Below, one piece after another: positions 12,778 through 23,440 of a stretch of 64,000 nt of DNA. How positions within the stretch are numbered: the stretch's first letter is position 1; every line of letters begins with the position of its first letter. The DNA is taken from positions 3,596,001 to 3,660,000 of the forward strand of contig JAITYX010000032.1 of the NCBI GenBank assembly GCA_021018815.1, written 5' to 3'. The notes below the pieces were generated by a model that made no database searches, was not told the origin of the DNA, and saw nothing but the letters and a program-made list of their open reading frames with translations. This DNA comes from Talinum fruticosum (Eukaryota; Streptophyta; Magnoliopsida; Caryophyllales; Talinaceae). The position numbers and the translations under genes are program-made.

Positions 12778-13230
12778 TTATACGATATAAATATTTATGA
12801 ATACGGTCTTGAGTGAAGTATCTCATCCACGACTGACTTACTATATTATAAAAAGGTATAAAAATTGTTCGTGTTTGTAAGTAAGACAATCTTATAACAT
12901 TTATTGTGGAGGGTATAGAAACTCTTTTAAAAAAATGATGAGTAGATAATAAATAAGACAGGCAGAGTGATGGATACTTGTTGGCAGTACTCACAGTAAA
13001 ATAATTACCCACCCCTTTTTCTGGAAATACAAAAACAAAACGAAAAAATGTAATAACATTATAAGATATAATAATGGAGGTTAACATAAAGAAAAACAAG
13101 AAGATGAAGAAGAAGAGGCAGGAGAGCAGAGGCGGAAGCACGTGAATTTATACAGTTAAACGGGCTTTGTCGAAGGAAATGAACAGCAACTGCAGATGCT
13201 ATCAATTAGTTTCCCACCTCTTAATTTAAA

Positions 13231-13252
13231 TATATATATATATATATATATA
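13231..13252. repeat. (TA)n microsatellite
   Basis: Eleven perfect TA units. Confidence 0.9.
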
Positions 13253-13390
13253 AATACACTCCTACTTCAACTTCAGACATTAATTCTGACCAGAAAAACA
13301 AGCCTTTAATTTACATTAAACTAAACATTTTGTTGCAGGAGACTTCATTCCTATTAATTCTATCGTTATATTAACCTATGAAATGAAATC

Positions 13391-13660
13391 AAGATGTCGT
13401 GGTCAAGGTGAAGTTCGAGTATATTAAATCTTGAGTTTGATTCCCCTCCTCCGTATATACTATATTGCCCTTTAATTCCATCATTATGCTAATTGATGAT
13501 CATGATCTAGTGGTTAAGATTGAGATCCTCAATACATTAAATTTCAGGTTTGATTCCCTCCTCCATTTATCTTGTATCGTTAACCGATAAAGTCACAATC
13601 TAGTGGTCAAAACTTAAGTCTTAAGTACATTAAATCTCGAATATTGTCCTTTGTAACTCC
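13391..13660 (+). repeat. Three tandem SINE-like (tRNA-promoter-like) units
   Basis: Three related units begin near 13391, 13504 and 13596. Each has a phrase like CTAGTGGTTAAG (A-box-like), then an ACATTAAAT core, and the first two end in GGTTTGATTCCC or its variant (B-box-like) followed by a pyrimidine tail. This is the arrangement of a Pol III-type tRNA-derived repeat. The third unit has lost the B box. Classification as SINE is inferred. Confidence 0.45.
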
Positions 13661-14254
13661 TCGGAATTAAAAAAATATAAATTAAAACCATATATCAACT
13701 CAGGAAAAGGGTTCTTTTAATGGTTATTAAAGATTGAAAATTCCATAAAGATGATGATCATTTGTTTTTCTGTACTTTTTTTTTTTATTTTCTTGTTTCC
13801 TGAATTGTTGTAGGACTCAAGAAGACAAAAGCTACTACTATTTCCATAGAGTTATCAGTCTCAACACATACCCCATAAAAGCTAGCCAGCTAGCTGGAGT
13901 TATGTTTTGACTTGCACCCTAGAGTTAAATTCTCTCTTCTGGTACTCATTTCACTATCGAGCCATTTATTATTGAGTTACCCCATTAATTGTTGATCAGT
14001 CAGAGCCAAAGGGAGGAAGATCCATGGAGAGATAGGAGAGTAGAGTAAGGATTCCTCCAAAGAAATTCTTAAGGCTAATTAATCGATTTTAACTTATATA
14101 ATTACCTCAATTAAAATTATAATTTTTACAGTAATCTATTATTTATCTCTCACAATATAACCTTTTATCGAACAACCTTATTATAATATATACTCCCAAC
14201 AAAAGTTTGAAAAATCATAAGCATATTTAATACATGTCTTTTAGCAAGATGATA

Positions 14255-14516
14255 CTCCATTCGTTTCATAATATATGTTACTCTAATTAATTTTTTTCGT
14301 TTCATAAAATCTGTCACTTTACGATTCCAAGTGACATATTAATGACTAGTTTATCAATTTTATCTTTTTTAATCGTCTTTTTTTTATTAACTTTCTTTAT
14401 TTGTAATGAAACCTTGAGGCACCTTGATCTTTTAATATAAATTTTATCGTAAATTTTGTATTTCCTTAATATTTCCCTCACAACCCAAAAATAACAAGTA
14501 CTATAAACAGAGGGAG
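14255..14516. mobile_element. Stowaway-type (Tc1/mariner) MITE, about 262 bp
   Basis: The left end is CTCCATTCGTTTCATAATA and the right end, read in reverse complement, is CTCCCTCTGTTTATAGT: imperfect inverted repeats of the common plant Stowaway type. TA dinucleotides flank both ends (14253-14254 and 14517-14518), the expected target duplication. There is no coding capacity. Confidence 0.75.
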
Positions 14517-16035
14517 TATACAACAAACGATTGAGAATCAACACACAACTTGACACCAAAAATTGAGCCCTTGTATTGGAATCCAAGGCTTTTTTTTGTT
14601 GTCACCCATTTTTCCAAATGATGCACCCTAAACTAGTAAATATATTATAAACATAAAAAGAGGTAAGAGTTGCCAAATTATTTCCTTTCCTCAATGTCAT
14701 AATGTCTTTTCCTTTGGAAGATCTTTCATCAACTTTCACACCCTCCTTTTTTATTATCCTCTCATAATCCAACAAAATCCACCAATTTATGGGGTCTCTT
14801 TTTCTTTTTTTTCTTTTTTTTTTTTTTTTTTTTGCCTTCTCACTTCAACCCTCTTTCCAAAAGGTCTAATCCAATCTGTTTGCAATAATTCCAAGTATTT
14901 TCATGTGGGTCACTGAATAATATTGTTTGTTATATAATCACGCGTTAAAAGAGAGGAATCCTTGTGATTAAAGAAAAGAATTAAGGGCCCTGCCCCTCGT
15001 ATTAAAATTATGATAATCAAATATGCCCTTTTTTCCCCTAATTTTTTTTATTGTTAATTTGATTTTTAAAATTAGGTAATTCTGATAAAGTGAACTGTCT
15101 GTCGTTATCTGCCAAGTCATCCCCCGTGCTACCAACCGAAGGAGCTGGGCCCATTTATCAAGGACTGAAAACAGGAAATGAATTTTTGGAATTGGGCCCA
15201 TTGTACCCATTTTTAATACGGCCCACTCACATTAAGTGAATAGCTCAATAGGGGATTAGAAATTCCTTTGCGCATTAAAAAAATCAATGATTCTCATAAA
15301 ACATCACCAACCCACCAACACTCCACAACAACCCCCCAAAAAAAAAGCCAAAATATTTTTTACATGCCCTCAATTGAAAAATGTTTAAAAAAGGCTTTAA
15401 ATTGAAAAATCAATGGATTAATGTTTAGTGGAACTATAAAAAGCCAAGAGTTTGGGCTTTCATAGATTGAGATGTGAGATAAAGAGGTTTATTAATGGTG
15501 ATCACACTCATCACTTCAAATAACAACATGGTTAATATAATCACTTCTTACCTTTAATTATGCAAATCTAAAAAGCACCTTTTTGCTTTATAATCCGCCC
15601 TATTAACAACCCCTTTGATCCCCTTCCCTAGATAATCTACTCGATTCCTTTTTTTAAGACAGATGATTCAACTTTTTTACACTTTAAAGTCAATTAATCG
15701 ATTTAATTTTTTCTTTGACTATGGTAAGGTAAAAAAAAAAAAAAAAGAAAGTTATACGCCTAAGTTTATAAAAGTGTGAAGGAATTATATAAAATCAGTT
15801 GATAGACGCAAGTGACCTAAGTTTACAGCTAATATAAAAAGGAACATATATATATATATAATTTTCTAAAATAGCTGACAAATACCTCTTAATTTTCAAC
15901 CTACTCTAAATAACACATTATTATCAGTAGGATTTAAGATAGCTTAAAAAGACACATACGAAAACATATGATAACGTACTAAAAAGATCGTGCAGGTGCA
16001 ATTTGCATAATAGGAAAATGAAAAACTTACATCTA

Positions 16036-16115
16036 CGACCACAGTGGGAGTCGAAACCACGAACTTTTGCTTTAGATCCGAAGTCAAACGCGCTAATCCA
16101 CTGCGCTATGCAGTC
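16036..16115 (-). pseudogene. Degenerate tRNA-Arg copy
   Basis: Clearly a copy of the tRNA-Arg at 22671-22744, with the same D arm and a TTCGACT T loop. It has about six extra bases in the 3' side of the anticodon stem region and a mismatch in the T stem. The anticodon stem cannot form in the normal way, so I call it a pseudogene. Confidence 0.75.
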
Positions 16116-16499
16116 ACTTGATACTTAAACTTTCTAACTTGTACTCTAACATGAATAGTTATTTTTAATTAATTATTACGACATCATTGCATAATAGGAA
16201 AATAATAATAATAATAATTTTTTTTATAGATTTAGATTTGAAAATAGACCATAAATTTATTATTTGAGGCCACTAGTTATCCTCTTCAATCGTACTTTTT
16301 ATAGAAAAAATTTAAAATTATTTTACAATATATACACTATCTCACGTTAAAATTTATAAATAATAACTCATGAATAAAAATTAATTAAAATATGTCATAT
16401 CCAACTTAGAAAAACTAAAAAATTTATATTTAATAGTTATATAGAACCAATAATGTTGTAAAATAATTTAATTTTCTTCGTTACATTGTTTACCTAATT

Positions 16500-16502
<3 letters not shown>

Positions 16503-16545
<43 letters not shown>
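16503..16545. repeat. (TA)n microsatellite
   Basis: About 21 TA units inside direct repeat copy 1. The matching place in copy 2 has only a short TA run, so the expansion came after the duplication or contracted in copy 2. Confidence 0.9.
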
Positions 16546-16547
<2 letters not shown>

Positions 16548-16701
16548 CATAGTGACAAAATTGTTCAACTTATGTGAGGTTGGAATTCCAGTTGAGCATA
16601 ATTTGAAGCTCCAACAGCCGCAAAAATAGGGTGTTTTAATCACCAAAAACAGTCACAAGAAAAAAAGCTTGAAGGGGAAAAATAGGGATAAAATATGGAA
16701 A

Positions 16702-16774
16702 TGGAGAAGTGGGGTATCGATCCCCATACCTCTCGCATGCTAAGCGAGCGCTCTACCATCTGAGCTACATCCCC
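16702..16774 (-). tRNA. trnA-AGC: tRNA-Ala (anticodon AGC), copy 1
   Basis: A 73-base cloverleaf: acceptor GGGGATG, D arm GCTC...GAGC, anticodon arm with TTAGCAT, T arm TGGGG/CCCCA, discriminator A. Two weaknesses are shared with copy 2: a T-T mismatch at pair 6-67 and A instead of T at position 54 (loop ATCGATA). It may therefore be poorly active. Identical in sequence to copy 2 by eye. Confidence 0.85.
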
Positions 16775-16850
16775 TCGCTGAAATCATTCATTATAATTTT
16801 AGATTTAAATCTTATGGATTACAATTTGTACACTATACAACATGTGCAAA

Positions 16851-17885
16851 AAATATAATACAATTTTTATTATATAACCACTCGAACCAAACAACATTCA
16901 ATTTCTAAGCTAAATTTAATCTCTTATCCAATTTACTTGTACACCATTTTTTATTATACCAACAAAAAAATAATAAAAATTGTCAATAATATGCCTAATT
17001 TATTTCGAATAAGTGTTTGAACGAAATAGATTACTTAAAATAATGATAAATATCTTCATAAAATAAAACTTATGAACTATATATAAAATAAAAAGTCTTA
17101 ATTGAAATGAATTTTGTAGTGATCTTTTTGCTCAAGAGTTGGGTTATTGATCTACTCAAATTTTACCTACTTGTTGTGGTTAAAAATAGTACATAGAGTA
17201 AATACTTAACGAAATTGTAAACACATACTTAAAATGAATTGAAGGACGATCAAATTAATATATTTCATCTCATCAAGTTGAAGGAAATAGAAATTTATAT
17301 GATAATCGCCTAATATGATGATATAAAATTATATTTCAATTATTTTGGTCAAATTATACGGAAAAGAAAATTATACAACTTAATATACGGATAATGGGTA
17401 TTCTCTTTCCACTAATTAACGGATTTCACATGATAACTTGAGGGAAAGAGAATGATTGGAACCTAAGTAAATTCGTTTAATATATTTTTTTGTCAAATTC
17501 AATATAAGTTAATTATGAATATTTTAGAAATAATTAATTGAAATTGGAAACAAAATTTTTATTAATTACAATCATATCTATTAATTGAAATCATATTTAA
17601 AAACGTAGGATTTTATATTATCCACTATTTAGCAAACCGTTTTTATAAACTAAAACCCTAACTAACTCCCTTATGTCATTAACATCTTTGCTCCTAATAG
17701 TTCCGACCTCCCTCATTCACCCTCTCTCTCGGTCTCGCTCCGGGCTCCCTCTCGCTCTCCGGCAAGCTATCGCTTTTCGACTCTCGCTCCGCTATGGTGG
17801 TCTATTTCTCTCCGACTCTCACTCTGCCATCACCGGCCTATTTCTCTCCGGCTCTCACTCTCCATCTTCCAATTCGGCTCATTCT
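16851..17885. other. AT-rich spacer between tRNA repeat copy 1 and the copia element
   Basis: No gene seen. The last 200 bases (about 17700-17880) turn abruptly C/T-rich and hold two imperfect copies of a roughly 36-base unit around TATTTCTCTCCG. Confidence 0.5.
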
Positions 17886-18149
17886 TGTTGAAAAGTTGCG
17901 ATAAATGTAAAACCATTGCAGATCGTTGCAGTAAGCACATAAGAGAAAAAGGATAAGCTGCTGAAACCGATGTCTTTTCATTTAATTCCGGAGCCTTTAT
18001 AAGCTCGGATAAAACAGAAAAAATAGAAAAATCATCATTGATTAAACCCATGATAAGCATAATTGCATTACCTCCCAAAAATTAGAAAACACAACTCCAA
18101 TATCCCTAAATTATCTCAACTAACATAAAAAATAACTAACACTCCAACA
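17886..18149 (-). repeat. Putative 3' LTR of the copia element
   Basis: Directly after the polypurine tract the minus strand starts TGTTGGAGTG and, 264 bases on, ends CAACTTTTCAACA, giving TGTTG...CAACA termini. A TTATAAAG promoter-like motif lies inside. The outer end is a best guess because no second LTR is available for comparison. Confidence 0.5.
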
Positions 18150-18164
18150 GTCCCCCTTAAACTG
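18150..18164 (-). other. Polypurine tract
   Basis: AGTTTAAGGGGGAC on the minus strand directly before the LTR start, the expected plus-strand priming site of a Copia element. Confidence 0.7.
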
Positions 18165-18241
18165 AAAGTTGTAGCAAACTTTAGTTTACATGTATCCTTG
18201 AATCCTCGATAGAACAAATTCCCAATAAACTTCTCGATTCT

Positions 18242-18359
18242 CAAAAGGAAGGAGCTTTAGGGGTTTTGTGAAAATATCGACAAGTTGATCTTCACTTTGA
18301 CAAAAGGAAGGAGCTTTAGGGGTTTTGTGAAAATATCGGCAAGTTGATCTTCACTTTGA
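18242..18359. repeat. 59-bp tandem duplication in the 3' part of the copia element
   Basis: Two adjacent 59-base units differ at only one base (CGACA against CGGCA), so the duplication is recent compared with the element's other damage. It lies between the end of RNase H and the polypurine tract. Confidence 0.9.
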
Positions 18360-18521
18360 CAATGCTTCACTCAATCAATCCATCTTTGCAGAGATCTCTT
18401 AGAAAATAATGTCCGACATCAATGTGCTTGCTTCGCCATGGAATACAGGATTTTTAGAAAAGCTTGATGGCTGAGTTATTATCATAAAAACCGTCGTAGT
18501 TTCTTTTGGTTTGAAGTGCAT

Positions 18522-18878
18522 CTATTCGAGAATTCGCCTCAACCATATAGCTTGACAAGCACATGCCATTGCAACTACAAACTCAGCTCCGAGTGCTTGA
18601 AAAGGTGACAATGGGTTGCTTCTTAGAAGCCCATGAAACAGACCCTTGTACCCAACATAAAAACATAACCTCGATGTGCTATTTCGATCATTTTGATCTC
18701 CTGCATAATCACTATCGGTATAACCAATTAAATCAGTTTCTTCACCCAACCTAAAGTCCTTGGTGCCTTGTAGGTAACGAAGAATTCTTTTTGCAGCAAG
18801 TAAGTGTATCTCAGTCGAGGTTTCCATGTATCTACTTATCAAACTCACTTGGATACATAACATCCGGTCTTGTTGCAC
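18522..18878 (-). pseudogene. Copia RNase H fragment
   Basis: Contains AAKRILRYLQGTKDF, DLIGYTDSDYAGD, an altered TSG-type motif (NSTSRLCFYVG) and ALGAEFVVAMACACQAIWLR, the signature of the Copia RNase H domain. The frame breaks on both sides. Confidence 0.88.
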
Positions 18879-19730
18879 TCAAATGCATTAGACTGTCCAC
18901 AATTTGTTTGTATAATATGTTGTCTATCTTCTTCCCCTTTGGATCACGAGTGAAGTTTAGAGGCAAACTCAACAGGAGTGCTTGCTGGATTGCAACCTCG
19001 CATTTGAAACCTATCCAAAACCTCTTGAACATATTTCTTATGAGAAATAAAAATCCCAGAATGTGATTGCACAACTTCTATGCCCAGAAAATGATGCATC
19101 AACCCAAGGTCCGACATGTCAAATTCATTCACCATTGACTTTTTAAATTCCTTAAACATGGCATGATCATTCCTGGTAAACATAAGATCATCCACATAAA
19201 GACAAACAATGAGCATTTTCCCTTTCTCACTTAGTTTGACAAAAAGTGTATGCTCATATGGACACTTTTGAAATCCAGCTCGATTAAAGTAAGACTTAAT
19301 ACGATTGTACCAAGTACGAGGAACTTGTTTTAATCCGTAAAGAGCCTTTTTTAATCAATAAACTTTATGCTCACTTCTAGTTTTAATGTAACCATGGTGT
19401 TGATCAACACATATCTTTTCCTCCAAATTTCCGTGCAAGAAGGCTGATTTTACACCAAGCTGGAATATAGGCCAAGAATGTTGTGCTGCAACAACAGTCA
19501 CCAATCTGATTGTGTCTTGGTCTTACTAACGGGGCAAAAACGTATAGATAATCAATCTCATACTCTTGCTTGTATCCCTTAGCGACTAATATTGCCTTGT
19601 ACTTGTCAACTTCTCCATTATTTTTCAACTTTGTTTTGTAGACCCATTTGACACCAATGGTTTTGTCACCTTTTGGGAGGTCCGTCAACTCCCAAGCATC
19701 ATTCTTCTCAATGGCTTCCATCTCTCGCAT
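18832..19730 (-). pseudogene. Copia reverse transcriptase, fragmented
   Basis: Pieces in several frames. At 19404-19730: ENDAWEL-type start, GVKWVYKTKLKNNGEVDKYK and LVAKGYKQ. At 18944-19216: the catalytic YVDD box in CLYVDDLMFTRND, then FLGIEV and KYVQEVLDRFQM. At 18832-19074: LYKQIVDSLMHLSATRPDV. Multiple frameshifts separate these parts. Confidence 0.9.
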
Positions 19731-20160
19731 CTATTGCTTTTCCGTGGTTTTCTTCTTTGACAACAACTTCAAAGATTGTGGGATCGCAACCCGCAAATGG
19801 GGCAAAGTGTGTAACAGACACCATCATCATTCCGACCAATTCTAGTTACCTCATAATCCCGCATACAAGTAGGTTTTTTCGAGCACAACGAAGAGCCCGA
19901 GTTGCAGTGTTAGAGCTTTCCTGTGTTGGTTCTTCCACTATTTCAGGATTCTGGAACTCCGTAACCTAAATGTTCAGCATCAACACTTCTATTTCCAACA
20001 CCTAATGCAGCGAGAATGTGATGAATTTTCAGTGCTAAAGCCGGGAGTTCCACATCACTATCATATATAGTCCGAGGAGGCTGTAAGGTATCCTATTCCC
20101 AGTGTTCTTTCTTCATCGAAAATAACATATCGGCTAGTCACAATCTTTTCTATCAAAGGA

Positions 20161-20684
20161 TTAAAAAGTCTCGTATGTTTTAGATGTTTCGCTTACACCA
20201 AAAACACAGTTTTCCCCTTTATCATCAAGTTTATTCCGTTTCTGGTCCGGGACATGGGCATATGCAACACAACCAAATATTCTAAAATGCTCAACATTTG
20301 GTTTCCGTACACTCCAAGCTTCTTCCGGTGTCATATTCAGAATTGTAAATGTTGGACATCCGTTCAGGATGTGAATGCCCCAGTTCACGACCTCCGCCAA
20401 AACCGCTTCGAAACCTTTCTCTTGTAAGTAAACTTCGACCATATTCAATATAGTTATGTTTTTCTCTCCGACACACCATTTTGTTGTGGTGTGTATGATG
20501 CTCGTAAGTTCTTTTTGAATGCCATGATGGACACAAAATGCTTCAAATTCTTTTGAGCAATACTTGCCCGCACGGTCGGCTTGTAGAGACTTAAACTCCT
20601 CCTCGCTTCATTTTCAACTCCGAGCTTTAAAACTTTAAAACACAAGCAAGAGCCTCCGATTTTTCTTGTAAAAAGTGCACCCAT
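20161..20684 (-). pseudogene. Copia integrase core remnant
   Basis: Overlapping frames include SYTPQQNGVSERK, then HFRIFGCVAYAHVPDQKRNKL, which are standard C-terminal integrase features of Copia elements. The upstream part of the core is badly frameshifted. Confidence 0.85.
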
Positions 20685-20840
20685 GTTTTTATGGAAAAAT
20701 CATCAATGAAGGTAATGAAATATTTTTTACCTCCATTTGAAGTTGGACTGATTGGACCACATATACCTGAATGTATCATCTCAAGAACATTGCAAGCTCT
20801 CTATGATTTTTCGTTCGGAAATTGAGAACGTGGTTGTTTA

Positions 20841-21402
20841 CTAACAAGCACATTCTTCACATACTTTTGAAGGAGCTGAAATTCCAGGAAGTCCTGTTAC
20901 CATACCCTTTCGTTGCAGGGTTTTCAAGCCTCCAAAATTCAGATGACCATAGTGAAAATGCCACAACCATGAAGGAGTATTTAGTTCAGTCATTAAACAG
21001 GTTTCAATAGTCTCAACTTTCAGCGGAAATAGCATGTTTGATCCCTTTTTCACAACAACAATAACACCTTTAGCAGGATCATAAATCTCACAAACACTAT
21101 TCTTAATTGTGATAGCATAACCTTTTTCTTCCAATTGACCAACACTCAAAAGATTATTTTTCAAATTGGGCACATACAGACGCATTAGAAATTGTTTCCT
21201 CAAAACCATTCTTGGTACTAATCTTGATATCCCCCTTGCCCAAGACATTCACAGTAGATGCATCACCAAAACTAACAAAGGAACGAATGCTTTCATTTAA
21301 ACAAGAGAAGGCGGATTTGTTACCACATGTATGATTGCTTGCAGCCATTGTCGATGTACCAAGTGGCCTTCTCGAGTCATTGTCAATTTGGGTTGTAGCC
21401 AT
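20841..21402 (-). pseudogene. Copia protease and GAG-pre-integrase region
   Basis: A protease-like stretch (21154-21402) is followed by LYVPNLKNNLLSVGQLEEKG and WHFHYGHLNFGGLKTLQRKG with CEEC, the GAG-pre-integrase zinc finger. The frame changes between the two parts. Confidence 0.8.
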
Positions 21403-22035
21403 AAGTAATGTTTCTGTCTCTTCATTCTTCTCAACAAACTTTGCACTTTCTCCATTTTCTTTGTGAGAAGGCAGCCTACTATAACACTCGACACATAATG
21501 GCCAAACTTATGACATCGGAGGCACTCCACATTTGATTTGTCATAATTACAATCCCCGCCTTTGCCTTGATATTGGTCACTTGCAGCTTTGAAGTTCCTG
21601 CCGGAATCTCTACCTCCATAATCTCCTCTTCCTCGACCTCGACTACGGCCTCTACCTCGTCCTCTATACCCATTAGAATGGATATTAACCGAAGCTTTCG
21701 GTGCTCGCTCCTCCACAATAGAGCTTTTGGTTATCTTTTGTTCATGAACTATCGTGGAGCTTTGCAGTTCATCGAGGGAAAGAGAATCCAAGTCTTTGGA
21801 TTCTTGAATTGCACAAACTACGGAATCAACTTTGGAGCTAAAGAGTGCAGAATTTTCTCCACAATCGTGACATCTTCCATCTTCTCTTCATAGATTCGCA
21901 TCTTGTTGCCGATCTCCATAACCTTACCTGCAGTAGCTCACGACGGATGCTGATCTCCATAACCTTACCGCAATAGCTCGCGACAGATGCTGATTTCCAT
22001 AACCTTACTGCAGTAGCTCGCGACAAAGTCTCCAT
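21297..22035 (-). pseudogene. Copia gag remnant with altered zinc knuckle
   Basis: Contains DSLSLDELQSS, an Arg/Gly-rich patch at the gag C-terminus and CLRCHKFGHY. The last of these is a CCHC knuckle whose spacing is disturbed, and its final Cys lies several residues on. Upstream gag is expanded by a tandem repeat at 21911-22025. Confidence 0.8.
21911..22025. repeat. Three tandem copies of a 40-41-bp unit in gag
   Basis: Units begin at 21911, 21952 and 21992 with GATCTCCATAACCTTAC and variants. Unit length is not a multiple of three, so it also breaks the gag frame. Confidence 0.85.
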
Positions 22036-22100
22036 CTTCCATTTGGAGAGTCTCGAATTCCCTTCTCAAGGCTTGAAGTTGTGCACGCTTCACTCTATTT

Positions 22101-22114
22101 GAGCCTTGGTACCA
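22101..22114 (-). other. Primer binding site-like sequence
   Basis: TGGTACCAAGGCTC on the minus strand resembles the initiator-tRNA-Met complement TGGTATCAGAGC used by Copia elements. It sits just upstream of gag. Confidence 0.55.
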
Positions 22115-22670
22115 AGTTTGCTTTGGATGTTAAGAAATATTTGTAGGGTCAAAATGCTCTCAACTATCGTTAGTCACTAGTCTAACTGTAAAAATAAATA
22201 TGCCCTTAAATGTGACTCTAACATTTTGTTAGTACATAACATTGATATATAATCAATATGACATGTAAATGGCATAAGTTTAGTTATTTGTGTCAACTAA
22301 CTATACTTCAAAGAAGATAGTTATTATCTACGGGATTTAAGATAGCCTAAAAATACACATATTAAAACATATGATAAACAATACAAAAATTATTGTGTAT
22401 TCTATATAATGGACTGAAGGTTGTGGAATAAGCATGACAGCCTGAGTTCATCAAGAGCAGTTAATTATACTTAGGCAATATATTAATGCATTAATAATCC
22501 ATCAATTCCAAAAGAAGATTTTAAAACTGGTTCTCCTAGAAGTGCTGTTCTCCCCGTCTTGGCAAAAAGTTTATGTTATGTCATGACTTACACTACAGAA
22601 AGACATCCACAAAAATGAAAAAATCATTCAAACGACAAGACATCCACAACAATGAAAAAATTCATGCAAG

Positions 22671-22744
22671 CGACCACAGTGGGAGTCGAACCCACGACCT
22701 TTTGATCCGAAGTCAAACGCGCTAATCCACTGCGCTATGCGGTC
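22671..22744 (-). tRNA. trnR-UCG: tRNA-Arg (anticodon UCG)
   Basis: A 74-base cloverleaf: acceptor GACCGCA/TGTGGTC, D stem GCGC/GCGC, anticodon stem TTTGA/TCAAA around CTTCGGA, T arm GTGGG-TTCGACT-CCCAC, discriminator G. A T-rich Pol III terminator follows about ten bases downstream. Apparently functional. Confidence 0.93.
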
Positions 22745-23303
22745 GATTGATGTATAAATCGTTCTAACTTATGTATTAACGGCAGTCGTTATTTTTTAAT
22801 TAAATTATTAATATCATTGCATAATAGGAAAATAATAATAATAATAAATTTTTTAATAGATTTAGATTTGAAAATAGACCATAAATTTATTATTTTGAGG
22901 CAAATAGTTATCTCCTTCAATCGTACCTTTTATTAAAAAAATTAAGATTATTTTACACTATGTACACTATCTCACGTTAAAACTTGTAAATGATAACTCG
23001 TGAATAAAAATTAATTAAAATATGTCATATCTAACTTAGAAAAAATAAAAAATTTACATTTAATGTTTACATAGAACCAATAATGTTGTAAAATAATTTA
23101 ATTTTCTGAGTTTCATTGTTTACGTAATTCTTTCTTTATATATATATCATAGTGACAAAATTGTTCAACTTATGTGAAGTTGGAATTTCAGTTTGAGCAT
23201 AATTTGAAACTCCAACAGTCGCAAAAATAGGGTGTTTTAATCACCAAAAACAGTCACAAGAAAAAAAAGCTTGAAGGGGAAAAATAGGGAAAAAAAAGGG
23301 AGA

Positions 23304-23376
23304 TGGAGAAGTGGGGTATCGATCCCCATACCTCTCGCATGCTAAGCGAGCGCTCTACCATCTGAGCTACATCCCC
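23304..23376 (-). tRNA. trnA-AGC: tRNA-Ala (anticodon AGC), copy 2
   Basis: A 73-base cloverleaf with anticodon loop TTAGCAT, the same by eye as copy 1, with the same 6-67 T-T mismatch and the same A54. A run of eight T follows within six bases downstream, a strong Pol III terminator. Confidence 0.87.
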
Positions 23377-23440
23377 TCGTTGAAGTCATTTATTATACTT
23401 TTAATTTGATACTCATAGCTTACAATTTATACACCAATAG

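Larger units (their letters stand above)
10231..15919. other. Gene-free AT-rich region with microsatellites and small transposons
   Basis: The first 100 bases are the CT-rich leader (minus strand) of the NaKR-like gene. The rest contains AT microsatellites, a tandem SINE-like repeat and a Stowaway-type MITE, listed separately. Nothing else resembling a gene was seen. A long T run lies at about 14807-14833 and a GGGCCC-containing stretch at about 15145-15230 has no coding frame with recognisable content. Confidence 0.5.
15920..16850. repeat. Direct repeat copy 1 carrying a tRNA-Arg/tRNA-Ala pair
   Basis: This segment matches 22325-23440 in the same order: a GATTTAAGATAGC phrase, the tRNA-Arg region, a shared AT-rich spacer, an AACTCCAACAG-like phrase, then tRNA-Ala. 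It differs by indels, including a long (TA)n here and about 0.3 kb extra before the tRNA-Arg in copy 2. The tRNA-Arg in this copy is damaged. Confidence 0.85.
17886..22114 (-). mobile_element. Degenerate Ty1/copia retrotransposon
   Basis: On the minus strand the order is primer binding site, gag with zinc knuckle, protease, GAG-pre-integrase, integrase, reverse transcriptase, RNase H, polypurine tract and 3' LTR. Integrase before reverse transcriptase is the Copia order. The coding sequence is broken by many frameshifts and stops and by internal tandem duplications, so the element is not autonomous. A 5' LTR matching the 3' LTR is not found next to the primer binding site; the sequence there runs straight into the flanking tRNA repeat. 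Confidence 0.9.
22325..23440. repeat. Direct repeat copy 2 carrying a tRNA-Arg/tRNA-Ala pair
   Basis: Matches 15920-16850 in content and order. Here both tRNA genes keep a full cloverleaf. It starts about 0.2 kb beyond the copia primer binding site, so the retroelement lies between the two copies. Confidence 0.85.

Noticed and set aside
12704..13141. 145-codon minus-strand open frame with a Tyr-Ile tail
   Set aside because: The tail is the (TA)n microsatellite and the rest has no domain or homologue I recognise.
15920..23440. The two tRNA-bearing direct repeats as LTRs of one large element
   Set aside because: They lack TG...CA ends next to the primer binding site and polypurine tract, and contain tRNA genes; the real 3' LTR lies inside, at 17886-18149.
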